Assembly (NCBI RefSeq): GCF_964204865.1
Contig: NC_135263.1
Coordinates: 10,151,426-10,215,425, forward strand
Source: Styela clava
Lineage: Eukaryota > Chordata > Ascidiacea > Stolidobranchia > Styelidae
Length of the DNA stretch: 64,000 nucleotides
Direction of reading: 5' to 3'
The position numbers and the translations under genes are program-made. Under the pieces are notes generated by a model. It made no database searches. It saw only the letters and a program-made list of their open reading frames with translations, and was not told the origin of the DNA. Shown one piece after another: positions 47,801-58,238 of this stretch (the stretch's first letter is position 1; each line of letters starts with the position of its first letter).

Positions 47801-48745
47801 GTTATCAGATGTATGATGTAAGTATTAAATCATAACACACAATTACGGACTTGACTCCCCATAACGAAATACAAACTACGGGAGCAATGCTTCAGTTTGA
47901 GACAAGGAAGGTCAAATGACGACATAATGTTTGCAAAATTGCACACTGGAGACCTTGGTTTAGTTATAATTTGATCAAAATGTTTTCCAAGTGTTAAATC
48001 CACATATTCAAGATGAAAATTGTTTAATTGCACTGTATAACATACACCGATTGCGGGCGTAAACGACTTTGTGGAAAAAGTCTCGTTGCCAGAATCTTCT
48101 TGCTTTAGAATTAATTAATTCTAATTACAGGAACACCCTGGGTTTGAAGCTTTGGGAGGGGATCATGGATATGACAATAGATTGGAGCAAATGAGAGCCA
48201 TATATTACAGTGTCGGACCTTCGTTTAAAGTGAGTAGTTAACGTAATTAATTTAACTTCAAATTTACAACAGTAACAATTGATATTCAAAATCAGCCCAG
48301 AAAATCTATGTGACAATGAGTAATATACTTCGGAAATACTAGCGGGAGTCCGTTTAATATTTGATTTAAAACAAATTTTCTAGTATATATCTTCTTCGCG
48401 TTTTTGAGGAAATCGAACCAAGATATTCTTTTTTTGATTCACATACCTAATATTAAATCAAGCAATGTTGTATTTCGTTTTGCATTTTAAATGCGTTATT
48501 ACTTTCGTAGTGAGCAAACTTCCGAATTCTGGTTTCAGAAAGGAGTTCGTATCACGGAGTTTGAATCAATAAATGTTTATCCTCTGATGTGCTATCTTCT
48601 CGGTCTTGATCCTGCGACAAACAACGGAACACTGGATATTTTATACTCAATACTAAAAAAAGACGAAGAAGAACGAAAATTTGATATGAAAAAGACTCTG
48701 ACTATTTTAGCCTTCACCTGCTTCGTATTATATACTCTTCTTTGA
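44846..48745 (+). CDS. ENPP6-like ectonucleotide pyrophosphatase/phosphodiesterase, 434 aa, 9 exons
   Basis: A secretory-pathway phosphodiesterase with two zinc ions. The closest relative I recognise is ENPP6, the choline-specific glycerophosphodiesterase. CDS exons: 44846-44958, 45457-45578, 45708-45859, 46238-46417, 46640-46782, 47298-47464, 47696-47817, 48131-48229 and 48539-48745, all GT-AG and in phase. A hydrophobic N-terminus acts as signal peptide. Metal ligands of the family are all present: D35 (SIDGVR), D191 and H195 (LDEISHEFGP), D238 and H239 (SDHG) and H345 (GDHGYDN). The nucleophile position is T69 in FPSHTSPCHMS. The last 16 residues are hydrophobic (TLTILAFTCFVLYTLL), fitting a GPI-attachment signal as in ENPP6. 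A start at 44855 in the same frame is an alternative. AATAAA follows 99 bp after the stop. Introns carry repeats (a foldback in intron 5). Confidence 0.9.
46948..47182. repeat. Foldback repeat in ENPP6-like intron 5
   Basis: Arms 46948-47017 and 47113-47182 pair over about 70 bp with few mismatches. The left arm reads GGTACTCC, GAACCAAGATGGCGGACACC and GTACCAGGTTAGGGTTAG; the right arm is its inverse. It is the same family as 961-1069 and the fragment 27061-27098. Because the sequence stays open in one frame, a spurious open frame of more than 200 codons crosses exon 5, this repeat and exon 6. Confidence 0.9.
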
Positions 48746-48843
48746 TACCCATCTTTAATTTTGCCATGTTTTACTTCGCTGTGATGAACTTTTGATATAT
48801 GCTAAAATATTTATTTGGGTAAAGGCCTAGATATCTTGACTTT

Positions 48844-48849
48844 AATAAA
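48844..48849 (+). promoter_or_regulatory. Poly(A) signal of ENPP6-like
   Basis: Canonical AATAAA within TTTAATAAAGACC, 99 bp after the ENPP6-like stop codon and on the same strand. Confidence 0.6.
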
Positions 48850-49058
48850 GACCATGCCAACATTAGCCAGATATTACCGAGCGTTTTGATTTATCACGCA
48901 GGTGTAACTCAATGGCTTGAGAAATACTTCGGCATATTGTCGTATTACAGTGATGGGACGATTCCGTCGTCTGTAACAGTACGGAAACAATATGTTACTC
49001 TGACAAAAAAAAATTCCCTATTTTCGCATTTTGAAATTTATTGTATTTTTCTTCCATT

Positions 49059-49370
49059 ACTTATCGATCTTGATCGGTAAGTATTTTGATAGGTATTTGT
49101 TTGTCTGTTAGATACACGCGATATCTCACGAAAGCGAGGTTGGGTCTGCTCCAATAGCGACACCGCGTGTCCCATCGCTAATTAATTAATAACTCGCTAA
49201 TTATACGACATAACTCATCCAAAATCAATAGGCTTCTGGTTCGAGATATGATTGCACATGCAAAATTTGGAGCAGATTCAACCTCGCTCTCGTGAGATAT
49301 CGCGTAACATACGAAAGTGTCTAACAGACAAATGCCTATCATCATACTTACCGATCGAGATCGATAAGTA
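49059..49370. repeat. Inverted pair of a dispersed repeat between ENPP6-like and FAM47-like
   Basis: The left arm 49059-49157 and right arm 49268-49370 are inverted copies: ACTTATCGATCTTGATCGGTAAGT, GATAGG-ATTTGT and CGCGATATCTCACGA-AGCGAGGTTG are shared. The centre (49188-49267) matches 51520-51595 in inverse orientation. A longer single copy lies in FAM47-like intron 10 at 51399-51610, so the locus here is two head-to-head copies, one internally deleted. Confidence 0.85.
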
Positions 49371-49392
49371 ATAAACTGATTGATTGAAAAGG

Positions 49393-49690
49393 ATTTCGGC
49401 GGTGTGTCGCGCATCCTGCTAAGCGTTGGGAACATGCTTGCCACTCTGAATACCCTGCTGTGTTCGCAGGTTTGAATTATGTTGCTGTACTCCTCGCCGC
49501 CGTAGGGTGGTTTACGTTTCAGCTGGTAGGTTATGTCTACCCCTACCATCAAGTCCATGCATGGATTAGGTCCAAAACCAAAAGAAGGAGAACTAATTCT
49601 ATACACGTTATGGACTGGCAACCGCACCAGAGGTAGTGGTTTGTCATATGAGTAAGCCATCCTTATCGGCTTTCCCTCTTCTCGGAATAA
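49393..49690 (+). mobile_element. SINE copy, full length but diverged
   Basis: The tRNA-like head GGCGGTGTG...GCTAAGCG, a box-B-like GTTCGCAGGTTTGAAT, then TACTCCTCGCCGCCGTAGGGTGG and CATCAAGTCCATGCATG align with the SINE at 21655-21952, in the opposite orientation. It is diverged from that copy throughout the head. Confidence 0.75.
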
Positions 49691-49942
49691 ACATGCAAAC
49701 CCTTACTGATTGATGGAAACACTATTTGCTTAATTCAAAGAGCTTTTTGCATCGCTTCCTAACTTTACATTCCATTTGCCAGGAGTCAAAATTTACACAG
49801 AATCAATACAATATAGTAAAACATATTTATATTCAGCAGACCCTTGCTTGTTGAAACGTTCTTAAAAATTAAAATATACCGAGATTACCATGTTTCATTC
49901 TACCTGATAGCAAAAAAAAAGTGATACAAAAAAGCGATATTG

Positions 49943-52900
49943 CTATCTGTTTGTAGAATAAATTGATCGCACAGTCAGTCCTGAATTTACTCTTGCCGAG
50001 TTTCGTGAAAGTTCTCTTCTGGTTCCAAGTCTGTGATTTCGTTCGTCTGCAGGAGGACTGTTCAATCCTTCAGCTTCATCCTGTAGGTCTGTTACTTTGA
50101 CCATAAAATCTGGCTTCCTTCGGTTGCCTCTTTCCAAAAATTGTCTATGGAATAATCAAACACATGATACAGCAAAATTTTCCAACAGTAATTCAAAAAA
50201 GTTCAAATTGTATAACAGTTCCAAATAAGGCTTGCATACGCTAAAATTTTAGTTATCAAAATATTGTATTCCAGGATTCTAAGTCAAAGTTTACTTCCGT
50301 GTGGAGTTAAAACCCATGCGGGGATGGTTATGTGGGAGAGGATTGCTGGACTCCTCGTCGCCGTAGGGTGGTTCACATAACCGCTTGTCGGTTACGGTTT
50401 TCTCCATCATCAAGTCCATACTTCCAAAAACAAATAACTGGCTAACTAATTCCATACCCTACATCGACTGGTAAACGGACGAGAGGCCGTGGTTCGCCAT
50501 ATGATAAAATCCATCTCCCCAGGGATAAATATGTGAATCCTATCCCAGTGATTCCCAAAGTGGGCGATATCGCCCCCCAGTGGGCGAAAACGATACAGAG
50601 GGGGCGATTTCGCGTAATCTGTTTTTGTTTGGCGCATCGTGCACCAAATTCTGTACTCTGTGTGCATTCGCAGTCTTGAATCATGTGGGCGATTATTACA
50701 CGCGAAAGGATTGCTGAACTCGTCTTCGCAGTGAGGTACGGTAGTTTGCGTATCCCAGTGGTCGGCAAAATACGGCCGGGGTAAAATAATCTGGCCCGGA
50801 CGATTCACTGAATGAACCTTTGACCGCGGAAAATCCTTTGTATATTTTACTATTTTTAAATTTTCGGTGCTTAGTTCAAGAGTGGTTTCGCGAGTTGTTG
50901 CCTGTAAAATGGGGTAATTGTTTCAAACTATCATTCTAATTCATACCATTCAACAATCTGTTATTTAAAAGTATCGGAAGGAATTCAGTCGTGCTACTAT
51001 TGCTATCAAAACAACAAAATCGCCTTTTTATCAGTAAACGGGGTAATTTTAGATATAATAAAAAAACTCGCTGAGGAACACCGAGCTCATCCATCTCATT
51101 AAAAAACACTATAAGCTATGATTTTTCTTCCTATTTGGTCTGTAATATATTCGTTTCTGACTACATTTTTTTGTAGTGCCGGGGGGCGATGAAGTTGTAT
51201 AAACTACTTTAGGGGGGCGATGGTCAAAAAAGTTTGGGAACCACTGTCCTATCCTATTGAGTAGTTCGAATTCGTAGGTTTCCTCTCCACAAAAATGGTA
51301 AAACAACTGATATTTGATTCCAATATAAATCAAACTAGGTGCAGTACTGATTCAAGCAATTTTTAAATATATCTGCGTAATTTTCTAAAAGTGTTATTAC
51401 TTATCGATTTTAATCGGTAAGTATGTTGATAGGTATTTGTCTGAATGTCTGTTAGATGCACGCGATATCTCACGAAAGCGAGATTGAATCTGCTCCAGAG
51501 TTTGCATGTGCATTCATCATATCTCGGACCAGAAGCCTATTGATTTTGTGTGAATTATGTCGTATAATTAGCGAGTTATTAATTAATTAGTGATGGAACA
51601 CAAGGTGTAACTATGGAGTACGAGCGCTGTTTTGGGGGATCCCCTAACTTTCGATCGATAACTTTTCGGTCTCTGATCGATATTCTCGTTTATACAGTTA
51701 TACCTGAAAGCTTTGGCGCCATGAAGAGGAGACAACTGAGCATCCATTTCATCACTTTTCTTTTTAGATTCAGATTGTTCTCGCCTTTTAACTTCCTCTG
51801 GATCCTCAAGAGGATCCCCATCAGCCCTTGGGGTCCATGATTTGGGATCCAAATACCAGGCCCCATACTTGACCTTCACCCAGCTAGGCATGTACTTTTG
51901 ATTTTCTGCTCCATACTAAAATATAGTTATTATATCTTTTTGAATTCCATCCCTACTGCTGCCAGATTTATATAAGGCATTGCAGACTTTTATTTCGAAC
52001 AAAACCTCGTGACTGATGTTTTTAGAAACTTTTTGAAATCCCAAATGTTAAAATAGATATTTCTTCAACTGATTTTAAATTCTATTTAAACTAAATTGTC
52101 TGGACATCTCTATGGACATATAGTGTTTTTCACACTTATATCATCAGACCTGGATAATCTATGCTATGTAACTATTTTTTAGTGCCATATTCCAAAAAAA
52201 GAGAATAACAGACCTTCTTTGCTTCAGTAGATGAGGTAGTAGCTGCAGATGACAGAGCACTTTTTCTTCCCGATCCTATAGGAGATAACCCGGCTGATAA
52301 TCTTAATTCCATTGGAACATTAGTTAATTCAACAACATGAATAGGAACTGACAATGCAGGCTGAAAATATACACACAAAAAACACAAATAGATATTATAT
52401 CAAATCAACAAAGTATGAAAAATTGTGATCTACAATTATATTATCTTACCTTAGTCTCATAGCCACTGGCAAATAAACTCATAATAGTTGATTCTTCAAC
52501 GTTATTGCTTTCTCCACCTAAACCTGCGACCCAATCGCAAAATTCTTTTGTGACCTAAAATAAATAATAAAATTGTTTCAAATAACAAATTCGCTCTTGT
52601 CTTGTTCCCTAACATGGATCAATGATAATTGTTAGATAAATGCTAAATTCATGGATGTCCTTTATGTGTTGGAAATATGGCTTGTGTATAAATAATATAT
52701 GCTTTATTATAGAATCCCTAAAGGTAATTCAAGCTTAACATTAATAATTTAGATAATGTTTCAGATGAATTGGTTGTCATGACGCTATTCACGGATCAGT
52801 AGTTTCACAATAAAGTCAGTTGTCACAATAAAAGTAATTATTTCAAACACTAGAAAAGTTGCGCTCATTCTTTACTTCAAAATTGCAATATCTGTGAGTC

Positions 52901-55900
52901 TAAGAATATTTTATTACTTTGGTGCTGTGAATAATTTTCTCATACTACAACAAACTGATTGATGTTAAATAATGAAGGAAATTTCCATCAAATAAATATT
53001 ATTATGACTAACTTTTTTAATATGTTCATCTTGTGATGGTGATGTAGGTCTCTTTTTTGAGCCTTTTTTGTCATCTTTTTGTGTCATGTTTCTTTGTAAT
53101 ATCCACTTGTATGGATTTTTTGGTTTATTTTTATCTTGTTGTAATTCAATTCTTAAAAAACAAAAAATTGTAATTTTAGGTTGTTTATGGATGACCATAT
53201 TATACACAACCTGAAAAAAACTCAACACATTAGAAAGTTGTTTTACATATCGTTCGATATCAGTGGCTGCAAGTATAGGACATTGTACAAAGCGAATGGC
53301 GTGAAAAAGCGTCTTACAAAAAAATAGTATTGTTGGAAGGAACCAAAACACTATGCTACCAGTGTCTTTATTAATTAAAGTCCGAAATACGAGATTCCTA
53401 TGAGTCAATATCTAACATGGAATGATAGTACCAATACTCACAAATCAAAGGAAACTGTGTGTTTGTCTTCTGACGATGTCATAAGGTCTCCAGCAGCACT
53501 TCCTTCAATTATTACATCCCTGAAAATGAATGAATATTAACGTTTACAATTAATCAAATCAACTTTGTTTATCTGAGTAAGACCTTGATTACTCTGTAGC
53601 CTGATTTACAGAAAAACACTTCATTTGTCATCTTGTGTGAGCCAGACTACAAAGGTGGGTAGTCTTGTTTTGCTATTTTGTTTTCATATCATGCAACCAA
53701 AGCTCATGGACCCATGGTTGGAAATCACTGCCAATGCAAGAGAATCAACATTTTTATTGGAAGCATATTCTTGAAGCTTATAATGATGCAACGTCACTCA
53801 AATAATATACAGAAATCAAAACACAACTTTCACCTTGTTGCACTGGTTGCTGTTGATTCCTCATCTGTTTCTGCTTCAGGATTCATCTCTGGGTCAAGTA
53901 TGTTTACTACTTCTTCAAATAACTGAAATATAGAATTAACAATTTGATTTCTTAAGCAATCAGATGGCCAGAACAATCAAATAAAATAAAAGTATTTAAC
54001 AGGGCGGCATCCCAAGAGAAAAGAAAACCAATAAGGAAGCTCAGTCATATGATGTACCACAGCCCCTAGCCCTATAACCAATCCGGGTTGAGTAAGAAAA
54101 TGGATAACTATAATTTTTTCAAAAATCTCAGTACCTCAGGAGGCATTCCTTCTTCCAAATGAGGATATAATGCGAGTGGATGTTGAGCAAGTCCAAATTC
54201 CATCTCATCAATATAATTTCTTCTCTCTTCTTGTAGTGGGAGAGATTTACTGAACACTCTTTGTTCTTTTGTTAGTCTGCCCAAATACAATCTTTGTTAA
54301 CTAAATATGCTACAGCAATACAATTTCATTGCTGCCAAAGTTAAGCATCCGGATAATCACAGGATTATTTTATAATATTCATTATATCAGGTATGATGGA
54401 TCGTATTGAAATAACAGTAAAAACAGTTTCAAATCTTCAGACTTGGAGGCTATTTTTTATTTCTTTTCTGGGCCTATGCGGCCCAATATTTTGCAGTTTT
54501 ATTTCGAGTGGTCAAAATACTGTTTTGACATTCATCGTTCATGTTCATTCATTTGAGATTCTCTCTCTTGTTGAAAATATCCTTATGTGCCAATATCGTC
54601 TACCAAATTCACTCATCAATCAAAGAATTTCGTTAAAGAAACTCAATTTTATAGCAGTACAGTTGGCACTTGATTATCAAGAAGCTTATTTAGTGAAATG
54701 CTACATGAGCTCATGGTGCATTATTTTTAATTCTCATTTTAATACCTTTTCTGACATAATCGGTTCATATCGTATTGTATGAGCAGAATTCAAAATTATT
54801 GGTCCCAAATTAACTAGTAATTATTAATTAATTTTAATTAATTTCACAGAATATTGTATATTTTGTGACAATACCTGGATTGCACATTGGTGAGGTTGCT
54901 GCTCACGGATCGTTTGCTATGACTGATAACAGGTGATATTCCTTTATCTCCCTAGAAATAGAATAGAAGGCTATTATTCATGACAATACAACCTAATATT
55001 CCTGTAAAAAAATACTTGAAAATGGAGAGTTACTGAAACTGATCTGAATATGTAAACATTTCTCATGTCATTGAAGTTTTTTTTAAACTTAACATAACTT
55101 GACTACTACGACCCACCTCAACTTCATTTCATACTGTCCCATATGATATTAGGGAAATTTTTACCTCCACAATGAATCCATCTCCAACATCTAAAGGTTT
55201 CCCATCACGAAAATCATCTACGTTACTTTTAATGAAAACCCAATTTCTTCCAACAAGATTATGCGAAGGATCATTTGGCTTTTTTGATTTTATATATTTC
55301 GTTCTCAATCTTTCTTTGTACCTGGAAATAAAAACTAGTAATGAACAACAAAACATAGAACAAATATTGTGTTTTTTGGGTTTGGTTCACATTGGAATTA
55401 TTCAGCAGACTACTTTTAACTACTGTTTACTAGGGATGGGACGAGTCCGGCATTACAGAGATTCGACGAATCCGAGTAATAGGTCAAGGACTCGAATCGA
55501 ATCTGCCGAGTCTGTGACGTCATAATGGAAAAGCAGAAAAATGTGTTTTTGACCATGCTACAGCATCGTGCGCCCACAAACATACGTCGTAGCTCATATT
55601 TTTTGCCTAATGGTTCCGCAGATAGCTGTTGAATCATTTTAAATATATATTTTTTCTCTTTTTTGGCGGCCATAATACAAACGTAAACGTGGTAAATGTG
55701 CGCCTTGGCTGTGAACTGGATTTCCAGCCCACCTTGCGTCAATTCTGGGCGGCTATTCAGAAATTCTTACATGCCAATAGGAACAATAAAAAGCTTTCGA
55801 CTACAATGCTTTCCCATAATTCCAGATATTTCTAGCCGTAAATTTACTATGTCATGTGCGCATATGGTAGAGAAATGCCACTCGTCGTCAATACAATGTG

Positions 55901-56719
55901 GTACATCTGCTTGCAATTTAGTAGTTCATGTAAACGTTCTAAAACTCTCCATGCTTTCCATTGCCTTTTTAGCGAAAGGATTGCACGCAATAAACTCAAT
56001 TTAAAAGAGGTATTGATGAGATTCCCCATTGGGTTGATCCAGAGCATGTTTCATTTTTACGCAAATCAAAAACTCAAAAATATTGCAATACCACATATTT
56101 TATTGTGTACCACATGTATACCAAAAAGAATAGATAGTTTGAAGGCGACTGGCGCAACATCATTGTTATAAGCGATCAATAGTTTTTATCTTGCATTATA
56201 TTATCTGGATATCTGTCGTCGTTTTATTAGGAGTGTTTATAATGCACAGTGCACAAGAAGGATATTGTTACAGATCCAACCTTGAATTTTACCTAGTTAA
56301 GGTATGGAGTGGGATTTATAGAGGCAAAAGTACAAACATAGGCGTAAATTAGTAAAAACAGAATTGATTATGGACTCGGTAAAAATGACATGGACTCGAA
56401 ATCGAATCCGAGTCCAAAAGACTCGAATCCGAGTCCAGATCCGAATCCCAGCCCATCCCTACTGTTTACTGAAACAATTTTTCATACATTCATACAGATT
56501 TTAAGCATGCCTTTTATATAGGCCTATTCCTTCCCAAAAATTTAGAAAAATATCCATTGGTGGTATAAGACACATACTATCCTAACCTATTCTTCAATAA
56601 TAAGTTATTGATTTATTTAAGAATTGTGCAGATACAGAGATATCTTACCATGGCTGTGGACGAATTTTCTTGTCTCCCCTGCCCGGCACCAATAACAAAT
56701 CATACTTATTCTGCGCCAT
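49943..56719 (-). CDS. FAM47-family protein (FAM47E-like), 472 aa, 11 exons
   Basis: A member of the FAM47 family; in mammals FAM47E is reported as a chromatin-associated partner of PRMT5, but the role here is unknown. CDS exons (minus): 56649-56719, 55165-55321, 54875-54951, 54135-54276, 53834-53922, 53442-53519, 53013-53151, 52450-52554, 52214-52360, 51704-51915 and 49943-50144; all GT-AG, all phases agree. Near the N-terminus YKERLRTKY followed by GRNWVFIKSNVDDFRDGKP matches the FAM47 head. The C-terminus has the family signature KYGAWYLDPKSW (about residues 349-360), then LHGAKAFRQFLER and KPDFM. Between them are acidic (LDPEMNPEAETDEES) and lysine-rich low-complexity stretches. An in-frame ATG 45 codons upstream of the chosen start exists; the shorter start matches the family better. 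The gene is divergent from SCOC. Confidence 0.85.
50310..50545 (+). mobile_element. SINE copy, truncated at the tRNA-like head
   Basis: It begins at CCCATGCGGGGATGG and follows the SINE body through TGGACTCCTCGTCGCCG, ACCGCTTGTCGGTTACGG and CATCAAGTCCATAC to the CTATCC tail. A hAT element is inserted in that tail, duplicating TCCTATCC. Confidence 0.8.
50546..51246. mobile_element. hAT-type element, 701 bp, with perfect 8-bp duplication
   Basis: The left end CAGTGATTCCCAAA and the inverted right end CAGTGGTTCCCAAA differ at one position, and both are followed by CGCCCCCC blocks. TCCTATCC flanks both sides exactly (50538-50545 and 51247-51254). No transposase remains. It has captured or received a SINE fragment and the 170-bp module. 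Confidence 0.92.
50811..50976 (-). repeat. 170-bp dispersed module, copy 3 (inverted, inside a different hAT)
   Basis: Read on the minus strand it follows copies 1 and 2: TACTTTTAAATAACAGATTG, ATGATAGTTTGAAACAA, TTACCCCATTTTACAGGC, then GTCAAAGGTTCAT. It is the most diverged of the three copies. Confidence 0.8.
51399..51610 (+). repeat. Single copy of the ACTTATCGAT dispersed repeat
   Basis: It matches the left arm of the inverted pair at 49059 (ATCGGTAAGTATGTTGATAGG, CGCGATATCTCACGAAAGCGAG) and continues through TTGCATGTGC, GAAGCCTATTGATTTTG and GCGAGTTATTAATTAATTAG, which is the inverted centre of that locus. Confidence 0.85.
55431..56461. mobile_element. hAT-type element, 1,031 bp, in FAM47-like intron 1
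   Basis: Both ends read TAGGGATGGG inward (10 bp identical) and are flanked by a perfect 8-bp duplication CTGTTTAC (55423-55430 and 56462-56469). Both subterminal regions are rich in GACTCGAATC/GGATTCGAGTC words, likely transposase-binding repeats. Interior open frames of 60-105 codons do not resemble a transposase I can name, so it is treated as non-autonomous. Confidence 0.92.
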
Positions 56720-57468
56720 AATAAAAGATATAACAGGATTACATTTTTTACTTTTACAATACAATAATACCAAACTATACTTCACATGATGACGAAATAA
56801 ATCTGGTAAAATACACTGCTGGAGGACGTCATGCGAAACGGTATCCATGACGTCCATTATGCCTCACCAGTCACGTTTTGATCACTGAGTGTCGCTACAA
56901 TCAAATAGCTTGTCGGTGTGTTATTTCCCGTATGTGCTGATGTGGAGTCTTGGACGGCTGCGTGGTTCACGTAACCCTTGGTCTGTTATGGCTCCCTCCG
57001 CCATGAAGTCAATGCATCTGAACAAACAACTATCTAACCAGAGCCATCTAACTAATCCCACACCTGACATTGATCGGTAGCCCACGCGTCGTAGGAATAA
57101 TGCGCCTTATCGGCTTCCCTTCCCCTACCGGTACGGTATGTGAATTCTATTATTTTCTATAATGATAGACAAGCACAGCACCATCTTGTTTTATATTTAG
57201 TGAATTTGAGGTCTGCCCGTTGGTCTGTCAGAACGTGAAAAGATTGCCCTGTGTTTCGTCAACGACCAACATACTGTTTCGTGATTCGACGGAAGATGTC
57301 GGTATTGAGTCAACTGCAACCCAATAACAAAAGTAAATATCGATCGGGGCAATCGACTCTTAGTAAACTGATAAGGAAGGTGGTACGGTAACGCTGTGTG
57401 TTTGGCAGTGTTTTGAATTCTTTTGGCCTCAGCATTACTTCAGTTTTATTGTTTTTGAGCTATTCAGC
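56720..57468. promoter_or_regulatory. Shared upstream interval of FAM47-like and SCOC, with a SINE fragment
   Basis: The two start codons face away from each other 749 bp apart. About 56935-57150 is a diverged SINE fragment (GGCTGCGTGGTTCACGTAACC, CATGAAGTCAATGCAT, CTATTATTTTC tail). The rest should contain both promoters; no core element stands out. Confidence 0.55.
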
Positions 57469-58238
57469 ATGGAAGATAAATCTCACAGTGATAGTTCGCT
57501 GTTTAACGTACCACTGAATAGCGAGTCGGGGTCTGGAAGTGACTTGGATTTTGGGGAAATATCGTTAAGTTCTAAAACTACAACATCACCTGTTTCATGC
57601 ACCTCAATCAATGATGCAGGTAAGAGCTATATTAAATATTATGATACTATAATATCTGAAATGGATAACTGCAAAATCTAAAAGCCATATGATTTTGAGT
57701 ACAGATTTACAAATATAATATGGTCACTCCAACAAAATTCTAAATCTAGTCTACGGTCAGACGGTATGACATTATTGAGTAATCCAGTTTTTCTCCAATT
57801 GTTTTGTATTGCACGATTGGGATGGTTATTTCTGGTTTGGTGCTTTTCACGATGAATGCCTGCTATAGCATATAGCAGCCAATCTTGGAATATTGCTCGG
57901 ATATTTCACTCAAATACCGAAGTTATTCAAATTATTTGCTTACTTAGAGAAATGAACAAATGGTAGCAAGCGAGGGTTTCTCGGAGAATTAACGATCTTT
58001 AAACATATTTATTATAGACGGTGATAATCCTGATGAAGCTGCAGAAAAAGCAAGATTAATATGTCAAGTACTGGAACTCCAGAACACACTTGGAGATTTA
58101 TCACAGCGAGTTGATTTGGTAAAAGAAGAAAACTTGAAATTGAAATCAGAAAACCAAGTATTAGGACAATATATTGAAAATTTGATGTCAAGTTCATCAG
58201 TATTTCAGAACACAAATGCAAAAAATAAGAAAAAGTAA
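57469..58238 (+). CDS. SCOC: Short coiled-coil protein SCOC, 123 aa, 2 exons
   Basis: A small Golgi-associated coiled-coil protein that in animals binds ARL1-type small GTPases and UNC-76/FEZ proteins and acts in trafficking and autophagy. Exons 57469-57619 and 58018-58238 join in phase across a GT-AG intron. Exon 1 encodes a serine-rich acidic head ([20 protein letters not shown]). Exon 2 encodes the conserved part: [20 protein letters not shown], the heptad coiled coil through [19 protein letters not shown], and the near-invariant [17 protein letters not shown], then a lysine-rich end. The ATG is preceded by CTATTCAGC. The gene is divergent from FAM47-like. Confidence 0.96.

Larger units (their letters stand above)
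50145..51703. repeat. FAM47-like intron 10: nested SINE, hAT and dispersed repeats
   Basis: This 1,559-bp intron separates the family signature exon from the last coding exon. In order it holds a SINE copy (about 50310-50545), a hAT-type element in the SINE tail (50546-51246) that itself contains a second partial SINE (about 50635-50765) and the 170-bp module inverted (50811-50976), and the ACTTATCGAT repeat (51399-51610). Confidence 0.85.
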
